From an uncultured Victivallales bacterium (lineage in GTDB: Bacteria > Verrucomicrobiota > Lentisphaeria > Victivallales > UBA1829): a stretch of DNA of 64,000 nucleotides. Of this stretch, positions 43,104 through 52,399 are shown one piece after another. The stretch covers positions 62,001 to 126,000 of the forward strand of contig CAKUDG010000006.1 in assembly GCA_934644965.1 (NCBI GenBank). Direction: 5' to 3'. Positions within the stretch are counted from its first letter, which is position 1. Each line of letters begins with the position of its first letter. The notes under the pieces were generated by a model. That model made no database searches. It had not been told where the DNA came from and saw only the letters and a list, made by a program, of their open reading frames with translations. Position numbers and translations under genes: made by a program.

Positions 43104-45452
43104 TTATTTCCCCGCGCGCTCCGCAAAAAACTCCGCCGTTTTCGCCAAAGTATGCAGCGTATCCGGAAGACGCCGGAAAGCACCGTCCACATCAGGCGCC
43201 ATCTGTGCCAGCGGCTTTGCATAGAAATCATCGGCGATTTTCTGATACCCTTGGCGGAAGACATCGGACAACCCCGTCCAGGGATCACGGTTCTTCTTTT
43301 CAAGTCTGTCCAGAGCAAAATCCTTGAGCCAGCGGAACTCTTTTTCATAACACTCCCTGGCAAGCTCGTAAATGAAAGAACGGCAATAATAGTTTTCCGC
43401 ATTTCCTTTCAAGGTTTGCTCAAAGGCAGGATTGACCGGATGCAGTTCGCCAAGTCTCCGGAAGGAAAGATAAAGCGAATAATCTTCATGCGCTTCCAGA
43501 AGATCGCTGAAAGCAATGGTGAATGTTTCCATGTGATCCAGAAGTGAACGGATTGCCTCCGAGCTTACTTTCTCCGCAGGCTGAATGGCGCCCATGCTGC
43601 CGCGCCACTGATCAATGGAGATGGTGAAATCGGCAAGGGCAAAGTTCATGAGCCGGGCGAATGCCGTTCTGGCAAGGTCCGTCAAATCGCGTTTCATGAA
43701 AGGATTCAGTGATGCGTGATCCATCTGTGCAAGTTCCTCGAAGACTTCCGAAGCCGCACGCAGGTGAATGTCCAGTCCGCCGTAGAGATAAAGCATGTAT
43801 TCCTGATAGATCGGATTCTGTTTGGTAAAAATCCAGCTGTAGCGCAGGAGGCAGAAATACAAGTCCGGATAAATCTCCCGCAGTTCCGGGCCCTTGTATG
43901 CGCCCCAGAGGCTGAATTTGATCAGAGGAAGCATTTTCAGCCAGATTTTGAGCATCTTGTCCGAATATTCCGCGGGATAGCGTCTCTTGCAGAATCCCGG
44001 CAGGAACTCCTGAATCCGGTACTGCGAGGGATCCCAGGCATTGGAGGAAAAGAAATCCAGCATGAGTGTGTCCTGATGCGAGTTCTCAGGCCAGAAAATC
44101 ATTCCCTTGCACATGGGATCGGCCACAGCCTTCGGGAAACGGCGTTCGATATTGTCGTAATTTCCGCGGATCTCGCTGCTGGCTTCAAAGGCGTGGAAGA
44201 TTCCGTAAATCCAGGGGAACTTGCCCAGAACGCCCCAGTTCTGGAAATTGTTCACATCCTCATAAATGTCGGAAGTATAATCCAGAATGATCGTATGAGC
44301 GGGATCGAGTTCCGCAATCAGGGCCTGCACTTCCTCATAGGTCCAGGTGGAAATGAAATCCCAGGAGGCAATCAGAAGAGGAGCCTGGGGATATTTGGAA
44401 CGGAGTTTGTTCTGAATTCTGCGGTAGGTGTACAGCTTCATCTGAAGATTGGCATCCCGGTCACGGTAGCATCTGCGTTCGCCGAGGCCGATGGTGTGGA
44501 AGATTTCCGGAGAGCCGTATTCCTTTACAAGCGTGTCCGTCAGATGTGCGTACAGATCCAGATAGCGTTCCTGGCGGATATCCCAGACCAGGCCCGTCTG
44601 CTCATTATAGTTTTCATTGCTCTGGGGAAGGAATTCGGGATTATAATGATCCAGGAATGCCTGAGGAGTCCGGCTGTACCAGTGGGTCATGGTACCGCAG
44701 TCCTCGGGCTGAAGGAGTCCGCGTTCCCGTCCGTAGGCGAGAATCTGTTTGCGGAGTTCGCCTCGGTATTTCAGATTCCAGGCGCTTGTGCGGTCGTTGA
44801 AAGAGCGGTCCATGGCTTCGGGGAAACGTTTTTCGGGATCGGGATACGGGACGATGTCCGGGAAAGCGCGCTGGAAAAGATCGTCCACGCCGATGCGGAG
44901 CATGGCAAGGTTCAGACGTTTTTTCAGGACCCAGTCAAACTCCTTTTTCCAATCGTCGATATCCCAGTGTTCCGCCTGGAAGCGCGTCAGGCTGCGATGG
45001 GCGAAGTAGCGCAAACCGCGATATTCGAAACGCGGAGATTCCACAACATTGAGATCTTCAATGGAAAGCTCCTTCTTTTGAGGAATGATGTCTCCATCCC
45101 AGAAATAATGGCAGCCGGCACAACGTTCAAAAAAATCGTAAACAGCATAGAAATTCGCCCGGGTCGACCCCGCGGCAAGAAACAGCAGATTCCTCCCGTT
45201 TTCATGCGCGGAAAGGAGCTGGTAATCGTCCGTTCCGTAACGGATCCGGAAATTCGGAATGACTTTTTCGATCATCATCCGGTGAATGAATGCGTTGCTG
45301 GCATCGGTGCCGAACACAATCATGGAGGATTCGCTGTCTGGCTCCGTCACAATCGGCAGGATCTCCCCCGTCACCTTTTTCCAGAAGGAGGCGAATTCCC
45401 TGGCAGCCAGTTCAAATACCGGTTTGCTTTCCGGCGCAAAGATTTTGAGCAT
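43104..45452 (-). CDS. GH89-like alpha-N-acetylglucosaminidase
   Basis: 782 residues without a signal peptide. The architecture follows NAGLU-type GH89 enzymes: a small alpha/beta N-terminal domain (to ~115), a barrel with RGLRYFAHRSLTRFQ, WKKEFDWVLKKRLNLAMLRIG (compare the W..E.DWMAL.G.N..L pattern of NAGLU), GLGERRCYRD and ASWDFISTWTY, and a helical C-terminal domain. GH89 enzymes release terminal alpha-linked GlcNAc from heparan-type or mucin glycans. Its cytoplasmic location suggests it acts on imported fragments. AAGGAG lies 8 nt before the start and a perfect consensus promoter lies upstream. Confidence 0.72.
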   Translation of the reverse strand: MLKIFAPESKPVFELAAREFASFWKKVTGEILPIVTEPDSESSMIVFGTDASNAFIHRMMIEKVIPNFRIRYGTDDYQLLSAHENGRNLLFLAAGSTRANFYAVYDFFERCAGCHYFWDGDIIPQKKELSIEDLNVVESPRFEYRGLRYFAHRSLTRFQAEHWDIDDWKKEFDWVLKKRLNLAMLRIGVDDLFQRAFPDIVPYPDPEKRFPEAMDRSFNDRTSAWNLKYRGELRKQILAYGRERGLLQPEDCGTMTHWYSRTPQAFLDHYNPEFLPQSNENYNEQTGLVWDIRQERYLDLYAHLTDTLVKEYGSPEIFHTIGLGERRCYRDRDANLQMKLYTYRRIQNKLRSKYPQAPLLIASWDFISTWTYEEVQALIAELDPAHTIILDYTSDIYEDVNNFQNWGVLGKFPWIYGIFHAFEASSEIRGNYDNIERRFPKAVADPMCKGMIFWPENSHQDTLMLDFFSSNAWDPSQYRIQEFLPGFCKRRYPAEYSDKMLKIWLKMLPLIKFSLWGAYKGPELREIYPDLYFCLLRYSWIFTKQNPIYQEYMLYLYGGLDIHLRAASEVFEELAQMDHASLNPFMKRDLTDLARTAFARLMNFALADFTISIDQWRGSMGAIQPAEKVSSEAIRSLLDHMETFTIAFSDLLEAHEDYSLYLSFRRLGELHPVNPAFEQTLKGNAENYYCRSFIYELARECYEKEFRWLKDFALDRLEKKNRDPWTGLSDVFRQGYQKIADDFYAKPLAQMAPDVDGAFRRLPDTLHTLAKTAEFFAERAGK

Positions 45453-45500
45453 GGAAAAATCTCCTTTTTTTCATGGCTCGTGATGAACATTAAAACGGAC

Positions 45501-45520
45501 TTTGTTGTATTTTTGTTGTA
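45501..45520. promoter_or_regulatory. Candidate operator at the GH89 promoter
   Basis: TTTGTTGTA occurs twice (45501-45509 and 45512-45520), exactly one helical turn apart, covering the predicted transcription start of the minus-strand promoter. A repressor bound here would block initiation. Confidence 0.45.
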
Positions 45521-45525
45521 CATAT

Positions 45526-45554
45526 ATTATAAATTAAAAAAATTTCCCTGTCAA
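45526..45554 (-). promoter_or_regulatory. Perfect consensus sigma70 promoter for the GH89 gene
   Basis: On the minus strand TTGACA (45554-45549), a 17-bp spacer and TATAAT (45531-45526). This is the only full-consensus promoter seen in the window; such strength usually goes with repression. Confidence 0.85.
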
Positions 45555-45576
45555 TAGGCAAAAGATAAAGAAAAAC

Positions 45577-45604
45577 TTGAAAAATCATATCCATGCGTTA
45601 TACT
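45577..45604 (+). promoter_or_regulatory. Promoter for the secreted small protein and thioesterase genes
   Basis: TTGAAA and TATACT with a 16-bp spacer, about 105 bp before the ATG at 45710 and diverging from the GH89 promoter. Confidence 0.55.
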
Positions 45605-45709
45605 AACAGCAAGAATAAGTAAAACGGTCGGGTCGGCATGCAGACGGATACCGTCGGTCCGAAAGAGAAAATCACCATTTAACAGATCAACTCAACGGGG
45701 AAAAAACAC

Positions 45710-46114
45710 ATGAAAAAAAGCGTCTTGCTTCTCGCGGCGGCGTTCACTCTGGCACACCTGGGGATCGCGGCTCAGGCTCTGGACGAACTGCCGTGGAATC
45801 AGGTGGAAATTGAATCCACAGTCAAAATGCCGATTCCGGTCAAGTTTGAAGTCAGTGCGGAAACGACCCCGCAGGGAGTCATCCAGAAGCTGGAATTCGA
45901 GCTGGGAGAACTGGATGTGTTTTTTACTCCATCTGAAGTGGCTCAGCTTGAAGGATTTCAATTGAGCGGCATCAAGATTGTCACTCTTCCCGGAGCGACT
46001 CAGGGGTCGGTGCAGCAGGTGGGAATCAAGCTCAGCAAAGCGGGATCTCCCGAAACCATTCTCTGCCTGATTGATGCAAAAGGATCCAAGACCATTAAAA
46101 AGCAGGACAAATGA
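45710..46114 (+). CDS. Small secreted protein, unknown function
   Basis: 134 residues with a signal peptide (MKKSVLLLAAAFTLAHLG, likely cut near AQA). The mature ~110 residues alternate in beta-strand style (VEIESTVKMPIPVKFEV, GVIQKLEFELGELDVFF, LSGIKIVTLPG) and contain one cysteine. No family recognised. GGGGAA precedes the ATG. It overlaps the next gene by ATGA, so both are made from one message. Confidence 0.7.
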   Translation: MKKSVLLLAAAFTLAHLGIAAQALDELPWNQVEIESTVKMPIPVKFEVSAETTPQGVIQKLEFELGELDVFFTPSEVAQLEGFQLSGIKIVTLPGATQGSVQQVGIKLSKAGSPETILCLIDAKGSKTIKKQDK

Positions 46115-46848
46115 CTTGTCTTCAACCCGTCTGGTATGAAGAACTGCAGGTAAGGCACACGGAAATAGGTCCGGACGGGCTGCTTTCCGTGAAGTCTTTT
46201 TTTGACTACATGCAACTGGCGGCAGGCAACCATGCGGATCACCTGGGGGTGGGAATTTTCCTTCTCCATGAAAAGAACATGCTCTGGGTGCTCTCCCGAA
46301 TCCGCCTGAAGATTCTGCGCAGTCCCGGACTGGGGGAAACGGTCCGGATCAAAACCTATCCCAGCGGATTCCAGCGTCTTTTCGCCACCCGTCAGTTCGA
46401 ACTGACCACTCCGGGCGGAGAACAACTCGCCATGGCTTCCAGTTTCTGGCTGACTTTGAACGCCGCCACATTCCGGCCGCAGAATCCCGCTGTCGTCCAC
46501 GGAAACAGTCTGCCGCTTAACGAAAAGGAAGCGCGCTTCTTTCCGGAACTTGAGAAAATCCCGGTCACGGAGCCTGAATATCCGCTCGAACTGACGGTCA
46601 GGCCTTCTCAGATGGACGTCAACCAGCATCTGAACAACAGTTTTTATGCGTCCATGACGGAAGACTGGATCGCCTCCAGACTCAATTCTCTCATCCGAAT
46701 ACAGGAAATACAAATCAATTTCAACGCCGATCTGAAAAGAAACGAATCCGTCCTCTACGGGGGGCAAATCAACGGGAAGAGCTTCCTCGTGGAAGGAAGA
46801 GATGGAAACGGGCGCAATATTTTTCAATCCTCAGGGATTTTTCTCTGA
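46111..46848 (+). CDS. Acyl-ACP-thioesterase-like double-hotdog protein
   Basis: 245 residues in two hotdog domains. Domain 1: VRHTEIGPDGLLSVKSFFDYMQLAAGNHAD (split) and ETVRIKTYPSGFQRLFATRQFEL; domain 2: VRPSQMDVNQHLNNSFYASMTEDW, where D-x-N-x-H-x-N-N-x-x-Y is the FatA/FatB-type catalytic pattern. It would release fatty acids from acyl carrier protein in the cytoplasm. It is coupled to the preceding secreted protein, an unexplained pairing. Confidence 0.85.
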   Translation: MTCLQPVWYEELQVRHTEIGPDGLLSVKSFFDYMQLAAGNHADHLGVGIFLLHEKNMLWVLSRIRLKILRSPGLGETVRIKTYPSGFQRLFATRQFELTTPGGEQLAMASSFWLTLNAATFRPQNPAVVHGNSLPLNEKEARFFPELEKIPVTEPEYPLELTVRPSQMDVNQHLNNSFYASMTEDWIASRLNSLIRIQEIQINFNADLKRNESVLYGGQINGKSFLVEGRDGNGRNIFQSSGIFL

Positions 46849-47056
46849 GGAAGAGGGAAACAAGGAGGGAAAGGAAATCAGAAAAAGCCGGAGACTCCAT
46901 TCTTTTTCCCCCTCCGCGCAGGACACGCGGCCGCGCTACCGCAAGCGCCCTTTTTCCCGCCATCTTTCTTCCTTCCTTCCCGCGGCGGAGGGCTTTTCTT
47001 CCTCCCCGAACGGCGGAATCAGGCGGAAATCAAGCTGAAAACAGGCTGAAAACAAT

Positions 47057-48625
47057 ATGGAAAGCAGAGCATCCATTCTGAAACGAATCGTTCAAAGCAA
47101 TTATTTCAGGCTGTTTCCGGCATTGGCGGCAGCGTGCATCGCGCTGTGCTTCTGTCTCCGCTTTCCCCTGCAAGTGCTCGGCTGGAAGCGGGAACTCAGC
47201 CGCCAGAAAGAACTTCTTGAGAAGGAAATTCCCCTTTCCGATCAGACAAATCCTGAAGGAGCTTCCCGCGGTCCGCAGCAAAACAGGAATTCTGACAAAA
47301 GCTCAGCGCCTCTGCCCTCTATCGGCGACAGACCGCCGCAGGACGCAGGGAGTAAAACCTATTCCTGGAGTCCGGACGACACTCTCATGGAAGAAGCCCT
47401 TCACCGTTTCAGCAAAGCCGGGAAATGGGAGGCGGCTCTGTTTCTTTCCACGCGCCTGAATCCGGAACACTTCACACAGGATCAGCTGGATCTGGTCTCC
47501 GGATATTACGGGAAAGTCTTCGGGGACGCCTTCCGGAAAGAAACAGAGCGCTGGAAAAAGGAGACGTCCTCCCCAAGCTTCGATTTTGACAGACTCTCCC
47601 TGCCGGATGCGGCGGCTTTTCTGGAAAACATCCGCCTTGAACTGCTGAACGGACGGATTTCCGGGGAAATCGTGTCCATTCTGATGCGGGCGTTTCTGAA
47701 TTCCCCCTCGGATACGTTTCTGCGGCATTTCGCCCTGGCGCAGCTTCAGGAGAATCCGCCCGCCCTGCCGGTCGCCTACGGGGGAAAAGAGTCAGAGGAA
47801 TTTTTTCTTCAGCGCTTCCGGAACGATCCGTTTTTCCCGCGGGAATACATGAATTCACGCTTTGAGCTGATCCTGAACGCGCTTGCCCGCGCCCCGGAGG
47901 ACGGACCGGACAAAAAGTGGATTCTTTCCCTTCCCGCGGGAAAGGAACAGGCAAGGACGCTCAGGAAAGTGATTCGTTCCGGGGATCGGGATCTGGAGCT
48001 GAAGGAATATCTTTCGCTCCCCGTCTCCATGAGACGCCTGATTGCGCTCAGGGCGTTCTCCGGCCCCTCCGCCATGAGTCGGGATCTTCTGGGCAAATCG
48101 TTCCGATCCCATTTACAGGGTCTGGAATGGATTCAGGTACTTCGGGCAAACGCCAGGACGGACGGATTTCTTCTTTCGGCATTCCGCTCTCTGCCGGGTG
48201 TTCTGAAAGCGCTGCACAAACTGGACTATACGGAAGCGGAAACGTGTTTTCTCAGGAGCTGGAATCTGATTTTCGGGGAAGCGCCTTCCGCGGAGATCCG
48301 GGAAATGTTTTCGCGTCCTCTGGAAATGGAGAGGAAGCTCTGGAAGGAACTGGTTCATGAGAAGCTGTGGAAACATTCCTCCATGCTGTTGCAGGAACCG
48401 GAGGGGAAAGTTTCGGAGAACGCCGCATTTTACCATGCGGTCACGACAAGCTTTCCGGTATCATCCGTCAAGAATGAGAGTCTTGAAAACCGGAGACGCC
48501 TCCTTCTGGCGCTGGTCATGCTCAACCGCGGAGAGGATCCGCGTTACATCCATCTCAATGTGCACATGAAACAGAAAGACCTGATCCGGGAACTGGATCT
48601 CAAGGAGCTCAAGGAAAATGAATGA
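47057..48625 (+). CDS. Single-pass membrane protein heading the MoxR/VWA membrane operon
   Basis: 522 residues. After a basic start, one membrane helix (LFPALAAACIALCFCLRF) is followed by a coiled-coil stub and a ~440-residue helical domain on the periplasmic or cytoplasmic side, with repeated L..A / F..R patterns that could be TPR- or HEAT-like; no family is recognised. The ribosome site is weak. Its last 8 bases overlap the FHA-MoxR gene, so it belongs to the operon. Confidence 0.7.
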   Translation: MESRASILKRIVQSNYFRLFPALAAACIALCFCLRFPLQVLGWKRELSRQKELLEKEIPLSDQTNPEGASRGPQQNRNSDKSSAPLPSIGDRPPQDAGSKTYSWSPDDTLMEEALHRFSKAGKWEAALFLSTRLNPEHFTQDQLDLVSGYYGKVFGDAFRKETERWKKETSSPSFDFDRLSLPDAAAFLENIRLELLNGRISGEIVSILMRAFLNSPSDTFLRHFALAQLQENPPALPVAYGGKESEEFFLQRFRNDPFFPREYMNSRFELILNALARAPEDGPDKKWILSLPAGKEQARTLRKVIRSGDRDLELKEYLSLPVSMRRLIALRAFSGPSAMSRDLLGKSFRSHLQGLEWIQVLRANARTDGFLLSAFRSLPGVLKALHKLDYTEAETCFLRSWNLIFGEAPSAEIREMFSRPLEMERKLWKELVHEKLWKHSSMLLQEPEGKVSENAAFYHAVTTSFPVSSVKNESLENRRRLLLALVMLNRGEDPRYIHLNVHMKQKDLIRELDLKELKENE

Positions 48626-50045
48626 CCGGGAGGAGAATCGGATCCCCGCCCCGCAGGAGGAGGCGCTGAATGCCTCGGAAGGGCGCAGGATGGCAGTGCT
48701 CAACGTGTACTCGAAATCGGGGACTCTGCTCAGCTCCCTGCCCCTGGAGGACGGAACTTACACTATCGGACGGGGAGACGACTGCGACATTCAGTGTGAA
48801 GGAGCAGCGAACGTCTCGCGCCATCATGCCCGTCTGACTGTGGACGGGCGCAAGGCGTCCATCAGGGACCTGAACAGCACCGTGGGGATGATGGTCAACA
48901 GCAAGATCGTCACGGAAGCGGATCTCGGGGACGGAGACAGCATCCAGCTGGGCATGATGAAATTCTCCTTCCACCTGCCCCCGCTGCAGGAGGAGGAAAA
49001 CGAAAAGAAGGCCCAGAAATACAAAGCCGTCGAACACTCCGACGCGGTGGCGCACCTGGACAGGGACCTGACGGATCTGGCCGAAAAATGCCGGACCATC
49101 CGGGATGAAGTGGCGAAAGTCATTGTGGGCCAGCAGGACATCGTCGAAGGGATTCTTGCCTCGCTTCTCTGCCAGGGGCACTGCCTTCTTGTGGGAGTTC
49201 CCGGACTTGCAAAGACGGTAATGGTCTGCACTTTTGCCAAGGTGCTCGGGCTGGCGACGCAGCGCATTCAGTTCACTCCGGACCTGATGCCTTCCGACAT
49301 CATCGGAAGTGAAATGCTCAAGAAAAAGGAAAACGATTCCGTTCCGGAACTTCAATTCGTCCAAGGGCCGATCTTCACCCAGCTTCTGCTTGCGGACGAA
49401 ATCAACCGGACTCCGCCGAAAACGCAGGCGGCGCTGCTGGAAGCCATGCAGGAACGTCAGGTGACCGTTTCCATGAAATCCTACCAGCTGCCCCTTCCCT
49501 TCTGCGTCATTGCAACCCAGAACCCCATTGAACAGGAAGGGACCTACCCTCTGCCGGAAGCCCAGCAGGACCGCTTCATGTTCTGTCTGCACCTGGACTA
49601 TCCCGCAATAAAGGAGGAACTGGAAATTATGGTGCGCACAACTTCAGGAACAGTTCAGCCCGAATGCCGCGGAGTGATCGAACAGAATGAAATCATCCGA
49701 TTTCAGCAGATTGTCAAAAATGTGGGTGTGCCGGACGAACAGCTGGAACTGGCCGTGAATGTCGTCCGCGCGACGCGTCCGCGGACTCCGGAAGCGGAAC
49801 GGCTCGGGCTCGCCGGACTCATCGACTGGGGCGCAGGTCCCCGCGCCGGCCAGGCACTCATCCGCGGGGCCAAGGTCTTCGCCGCCATGGACGGAAGGCC
49901 CGCCATCTCCAGAAACGACATCGGCAGGCTTCTTCTTCCTGTCCTCCGCCACCGCATCTCCTGCAGTTACCGGGCCCGTTCCGAAGGAATGAATGAGGAT
50001 GACATCATCCGCATCATCCTGGAAAAGATGAATCTGCAGAAATAA
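48618..50045 (+). CDS. FHA domain fused to a MoxR AAA+ ATPase
   Basis: 475 residues. Residues ~25-120 are an FHA phosphothreonine-binding domain: YTIGRGDDCDIQ, VSRHHARL and LNSTVGMMVN are the conserved GR, SxxH and N-x-T-x-G positions. Residues ~145-475 are a MoxR ATPase: GVPGLAKT, LLLADEINRTPPKTQAALLEAMQE (split) and ATQNPIEQEGTYPLPEAQQDRF. MoxR usually lacks FHA, so phosphorylation-dependent docking is inferred. Genes for DUF58, BatA-like and VWA partners follow in the same direction. Confidence 0.92.
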   Translation: MNDREENRIPAPQEEALNASEGRRMAVLNVYSKSGTLLSSLPLEDGTYTIGRGDDCDIQCEGAANVSRHHARLTVDGRKASIRDLNSTVGMMVNSKIVTEADLGDGDSIQLGMMKFSFHLPPLQEEENEKKAQKYKAVEHSDAVAHLDRDLTDLAEKCRTIRDEVAKVIVGQQDIVEGILASLLCQGHCLLVGVPGLAKTVMVCTFAKVLGLATQRIQFTPDLMPSDIIGSEMLKKKENDSVPELQFVQGPIFTQLLLADEINRTPPKTQAALLEAMQERQVTVSMKSYQLPLPFCVIATQNPIEQEGTYPLPEAQQDRFMFCLHLDYPAIKEELEIMVRTTSGTVQPECRGVIEQNEIIRFQQIVKNVGVPDEQLELAVNVVRATRPRTPEAERLGLAGLIDWGAGPRAGQALIRGAKVFAAMDGRPAISRNDIGRLLLPVLRHRISCSYRARSEGMNEDDIIRIILEKMNLQK

Positions 50046-50086
50046 ATTCCCAAAACCAAAACGCGGGAACGGAAAGGATCATTCCC

Positions 50087-52399
50087 TTGACCTGTTCAGA
50101 GATGAAACGGATTATTTGGATCAGAGGCAGACGTCTCCTTTTTGTCCTGCTTCTGTTTTTCCATATGGGGGCACTCCCGGCGCATTTGTATGCCCAGGAG
50201 GTCCCGTCTCAGCAGAAGATCAATCTTCTTTCGGAACTGATCACACTGGCACTGAAAAAGATGCAGAATGAGAACGGGTCCTTTTGCTATATTCCGGGGA
50301 GCAATCAGTATCTTGTCGGAGCCAGTGCGCTGGTGCTGTACGCGCTTTCGTCTTCCGGCCTTCCGGAAGACGATCCGGTCATCCGGAAAGGAGCGGATTT
50401 CCTGGACAAAGCAGTCAGCACATCCACCTATGAGGAGGGACTGGTTCTCTGCGCACTGGGGAAGATCAATCCCGGGAAATACGGAAAACGGATGCAGATC
50501 GCTCTCCGAAACCTGATTTCCTGGCAGGGGAAGGACGGCGGATGGGGATACGGGATGCCGATCACGCGTTCAGACGAATCCTGCTCGCAGTACGCCGTGC
50601 TGGGACTCTCCGCCGCGGCGGAAGCGGGACTCGACATTCCGGGAAAAGTTCTGGAGGACGCAAAAAAATATTATCTGAAACAACAGCATTCAAACGGGTC
50701 CTGGGGATACGTCGGGACGGAAGGGACGCTTTCCATGACCTGTGCCGGACTGGCGAGTCTCACCCTTCTCGGGGAAAAACCGGACATTCCCGTCCCGGAA
50801 CGCTGCGGCACATACCGCGGGAGTCTGGAAATGCGCAAAGGTCTTCAATGGCTGGGCGCACATTCAAAAAATTTTCTCAGCAAAGTGGAACGCTATCCGA
50901 ACGGATATGGGTATTATGCGCTTTACGGCATGGAAAGGGTCGGGATTCTGAACGGGATCAGGGAATTCGGCGATACGGACTGGTATGCGGCTGGTTGTCT
51001 CAACGTTCTGGAGAAGCAGAGATGGTCCCTGAAAGTGACGGACATGGCCTTTGTCCTTCTGTTCATCGCCCGCAACGCCGCCCCCTACGCCATCTGCAAG
51101 TGGGAGTGGGACGGAGACTGGAATCCAGACAGATTCGACATCAGAAACTGGACGGAACGGGCCGCAAAGATACTGAAACGGCCGCTGGACTGGCAGACTT
51201 CGCGCCTCGATTCCGATGAAGCCCTTGTACGGGCAGGCAGATCCAGCATGATCTATCTTTCGGGACACGGAGCGTTCAAGGCGTCACGCCTGGAGCTGGA
51301 CAATCTGCGGAAATTTCTCGATGCCGGCGGAGTCGTGGTTGCCGAACCCTGCTGCGGGGACAGGACCTTTCTGCGGACTTTCCGCAACGTCATGGAAAAA
51401 CAGCTGGAACCGGGGAAGGACTTCCGCTTCCGGAAAATCGCAAGCGAACATCCGCTCATGAATTCGCCTTTTCTTCTGGATGAAAGGGACGTTGTCATCT
51501 ACAATCTGCGGAAGGGATGCTCCCGGAAACAGATCTTCCTCCTCGAAGACGACATCTCCTGCACGCTGAACGGCGACGATCCCAGAAAAGGCGTCCGGAA
51601 AGATGCCTGGGAAACCGCCATCAATCTTCTTTCCTACGCTCTGAACAAACGCAAGGCGCACGGCAAGTTTGAAGAGGTCCGCTTCCGTGAACTTTCCGTG
51701 GAGGAGGAACTGAACAGCAAAGCCGTCCGGGGAAGCGGAGCCGTCTACGCCTATGAAAACCCTCTCGGGCGCATCCGTTTCGACGGAGAGTGGGATTCGG
51801 ACCCGAATTTCATCCGGAATCTTGCGGAAAACCGGGATCTCCCTCCGGAAGTCCCGCTCTTCGACGCTCAAATCCCGGTCGATCCCGAATCCGACGATAT
51901 TTACGCATGCCGCCTGCTTCTTCTCAGCGGACACGGGGTGCCGCGCCTTTCCCCACAGGCCGTTGCGAATCTTCAGAAATACCTCCGTTCCGGAGGCAAA
52001 CTTCTCGTCGAGGCCTGCTGCGGAGACACGGTTTTCGACAATTCTTTCCGGGAACTCTCCAGACATCTCTTCCCCGGAAGGCCCCTGACTCCGATCCCGG
52101 AAGGGGATCCCGTCTACCGTCTTCCCTATTCCCTTACAGTTGCAGGCAAGTCCCCCGGCAGCACGACGACGGCAGCCTGGAAAAAACAATACGGATCAGA
52201 CAAGATCCAGCCTCTCTACGGAATCCGCGGCGTCGGAAACTCCTGGGACATGATATATCTGCCCTACGACATCACCTGCGCTCTGGAAGGCGATCTGGAA
52301 GAAGACATCCCGGCCCTGAAGGGCGAATCGGCCATACGCCTCTTCACCAACATCCTTTTCGCCCTCTTTGAACTGAATGCCGAAAGGAGCGAAAAATGA
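50087..52399 (+). CDS. Secreted cyclase-like alpha-toroid fused to two DUF4159 domains
   Basis: 770 residues. A signal peptide (RRLLFVLLLFFHMGALPAH) leads into an alpha/alpha-toroid of the squalene-cyclase/prenyltransferase type (QNENGSFCYIPGSNQYLVG, WQGKDGGWGYGMPI, QQHSNGSWGYVGTEG: QW-like repeats), about residues 45-345. Two DUF4159 domains follow (~365-525 and ~565-765), each with a GHG motif (YLSGHGAF; LLSGHGVP), a GG turn and a CCGD box (AEPCCGDRTF; VEACCGDTVF). The cyclase catalytic DxD is not evident. TTG 50087 has AAGGA 8 nt upstream; ATG 50102 is the alternative. It overlaps the DUF58 gene by ATGA. Confidence 0.82.
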   Translation: MTCSEMKRIIWIRGRRLLFVLLLFFHMGALPAHLYAQEVPSQQKINLLSELITLALKKMQNENGSFCYIPGSNQYLVGASALVLYALSSSGLPEDDPVIRKGADFLDKAVSTSTYEEGLVLCALGKINPGKYGKRMQIALRNLISWQGKDGGWGYGMPITRSDESCSQYAVLGLSAAAEAGLDIPGKVLEDAKKYYLKQQHSNGSWGYVGTEGTLSMTCAGLASLTLLGEKPDIPVPERCGTYRGSLEMRKGLQWLGAHSKNFLSKVERYPNGYGYYALYGMERVGILNGIREFGDTDWYAAGCLNVLEKQRWSLKVTDMAFVLLFIARNAAPYAICKWEWDGDWNPDRFDIRNWTERAAKILKRPLDWQTSRLDSDEALVRAGRSSMIYLSGHGAFKASRLELDNLRKFLDAGGVVVAEPCCGDRTFLRTFRNVMEKQLEPGKDFRFRKIASEHPLMNSPFLLDERDVVIYNLRKGCSRKQIFLLEDDISCTLNGDDPRKGVRKDAWETAINLLSYALNKRKAHGKFEEVRFRELSVEEELNSKAVRGSGAVYAYENPLGRIRFDGEWDSDPNFIRNLAENRDLPPEVPLFDAQIPVDPESDDIYACRLLLLSGHGVPRLSPQAVANLQKYLRSGGKLLVEACCGDTVFDNSFRELSRHLFPGRPLTPIPEGDPVYRLPYSLTVAGKSPGSTTTAAWKKQYGSDKIQPLYGIRGVGNSWDMIYLPYDITCALEGDLEEDIPALKGESAIRLFTNILFALFELNAERSEK

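Noticed and set aside
43716..45557. 613-codon plus-strand ORF
   Set aside because: Antisense shadow of the GH89-like gene; its end runs through the divergent promoter region.
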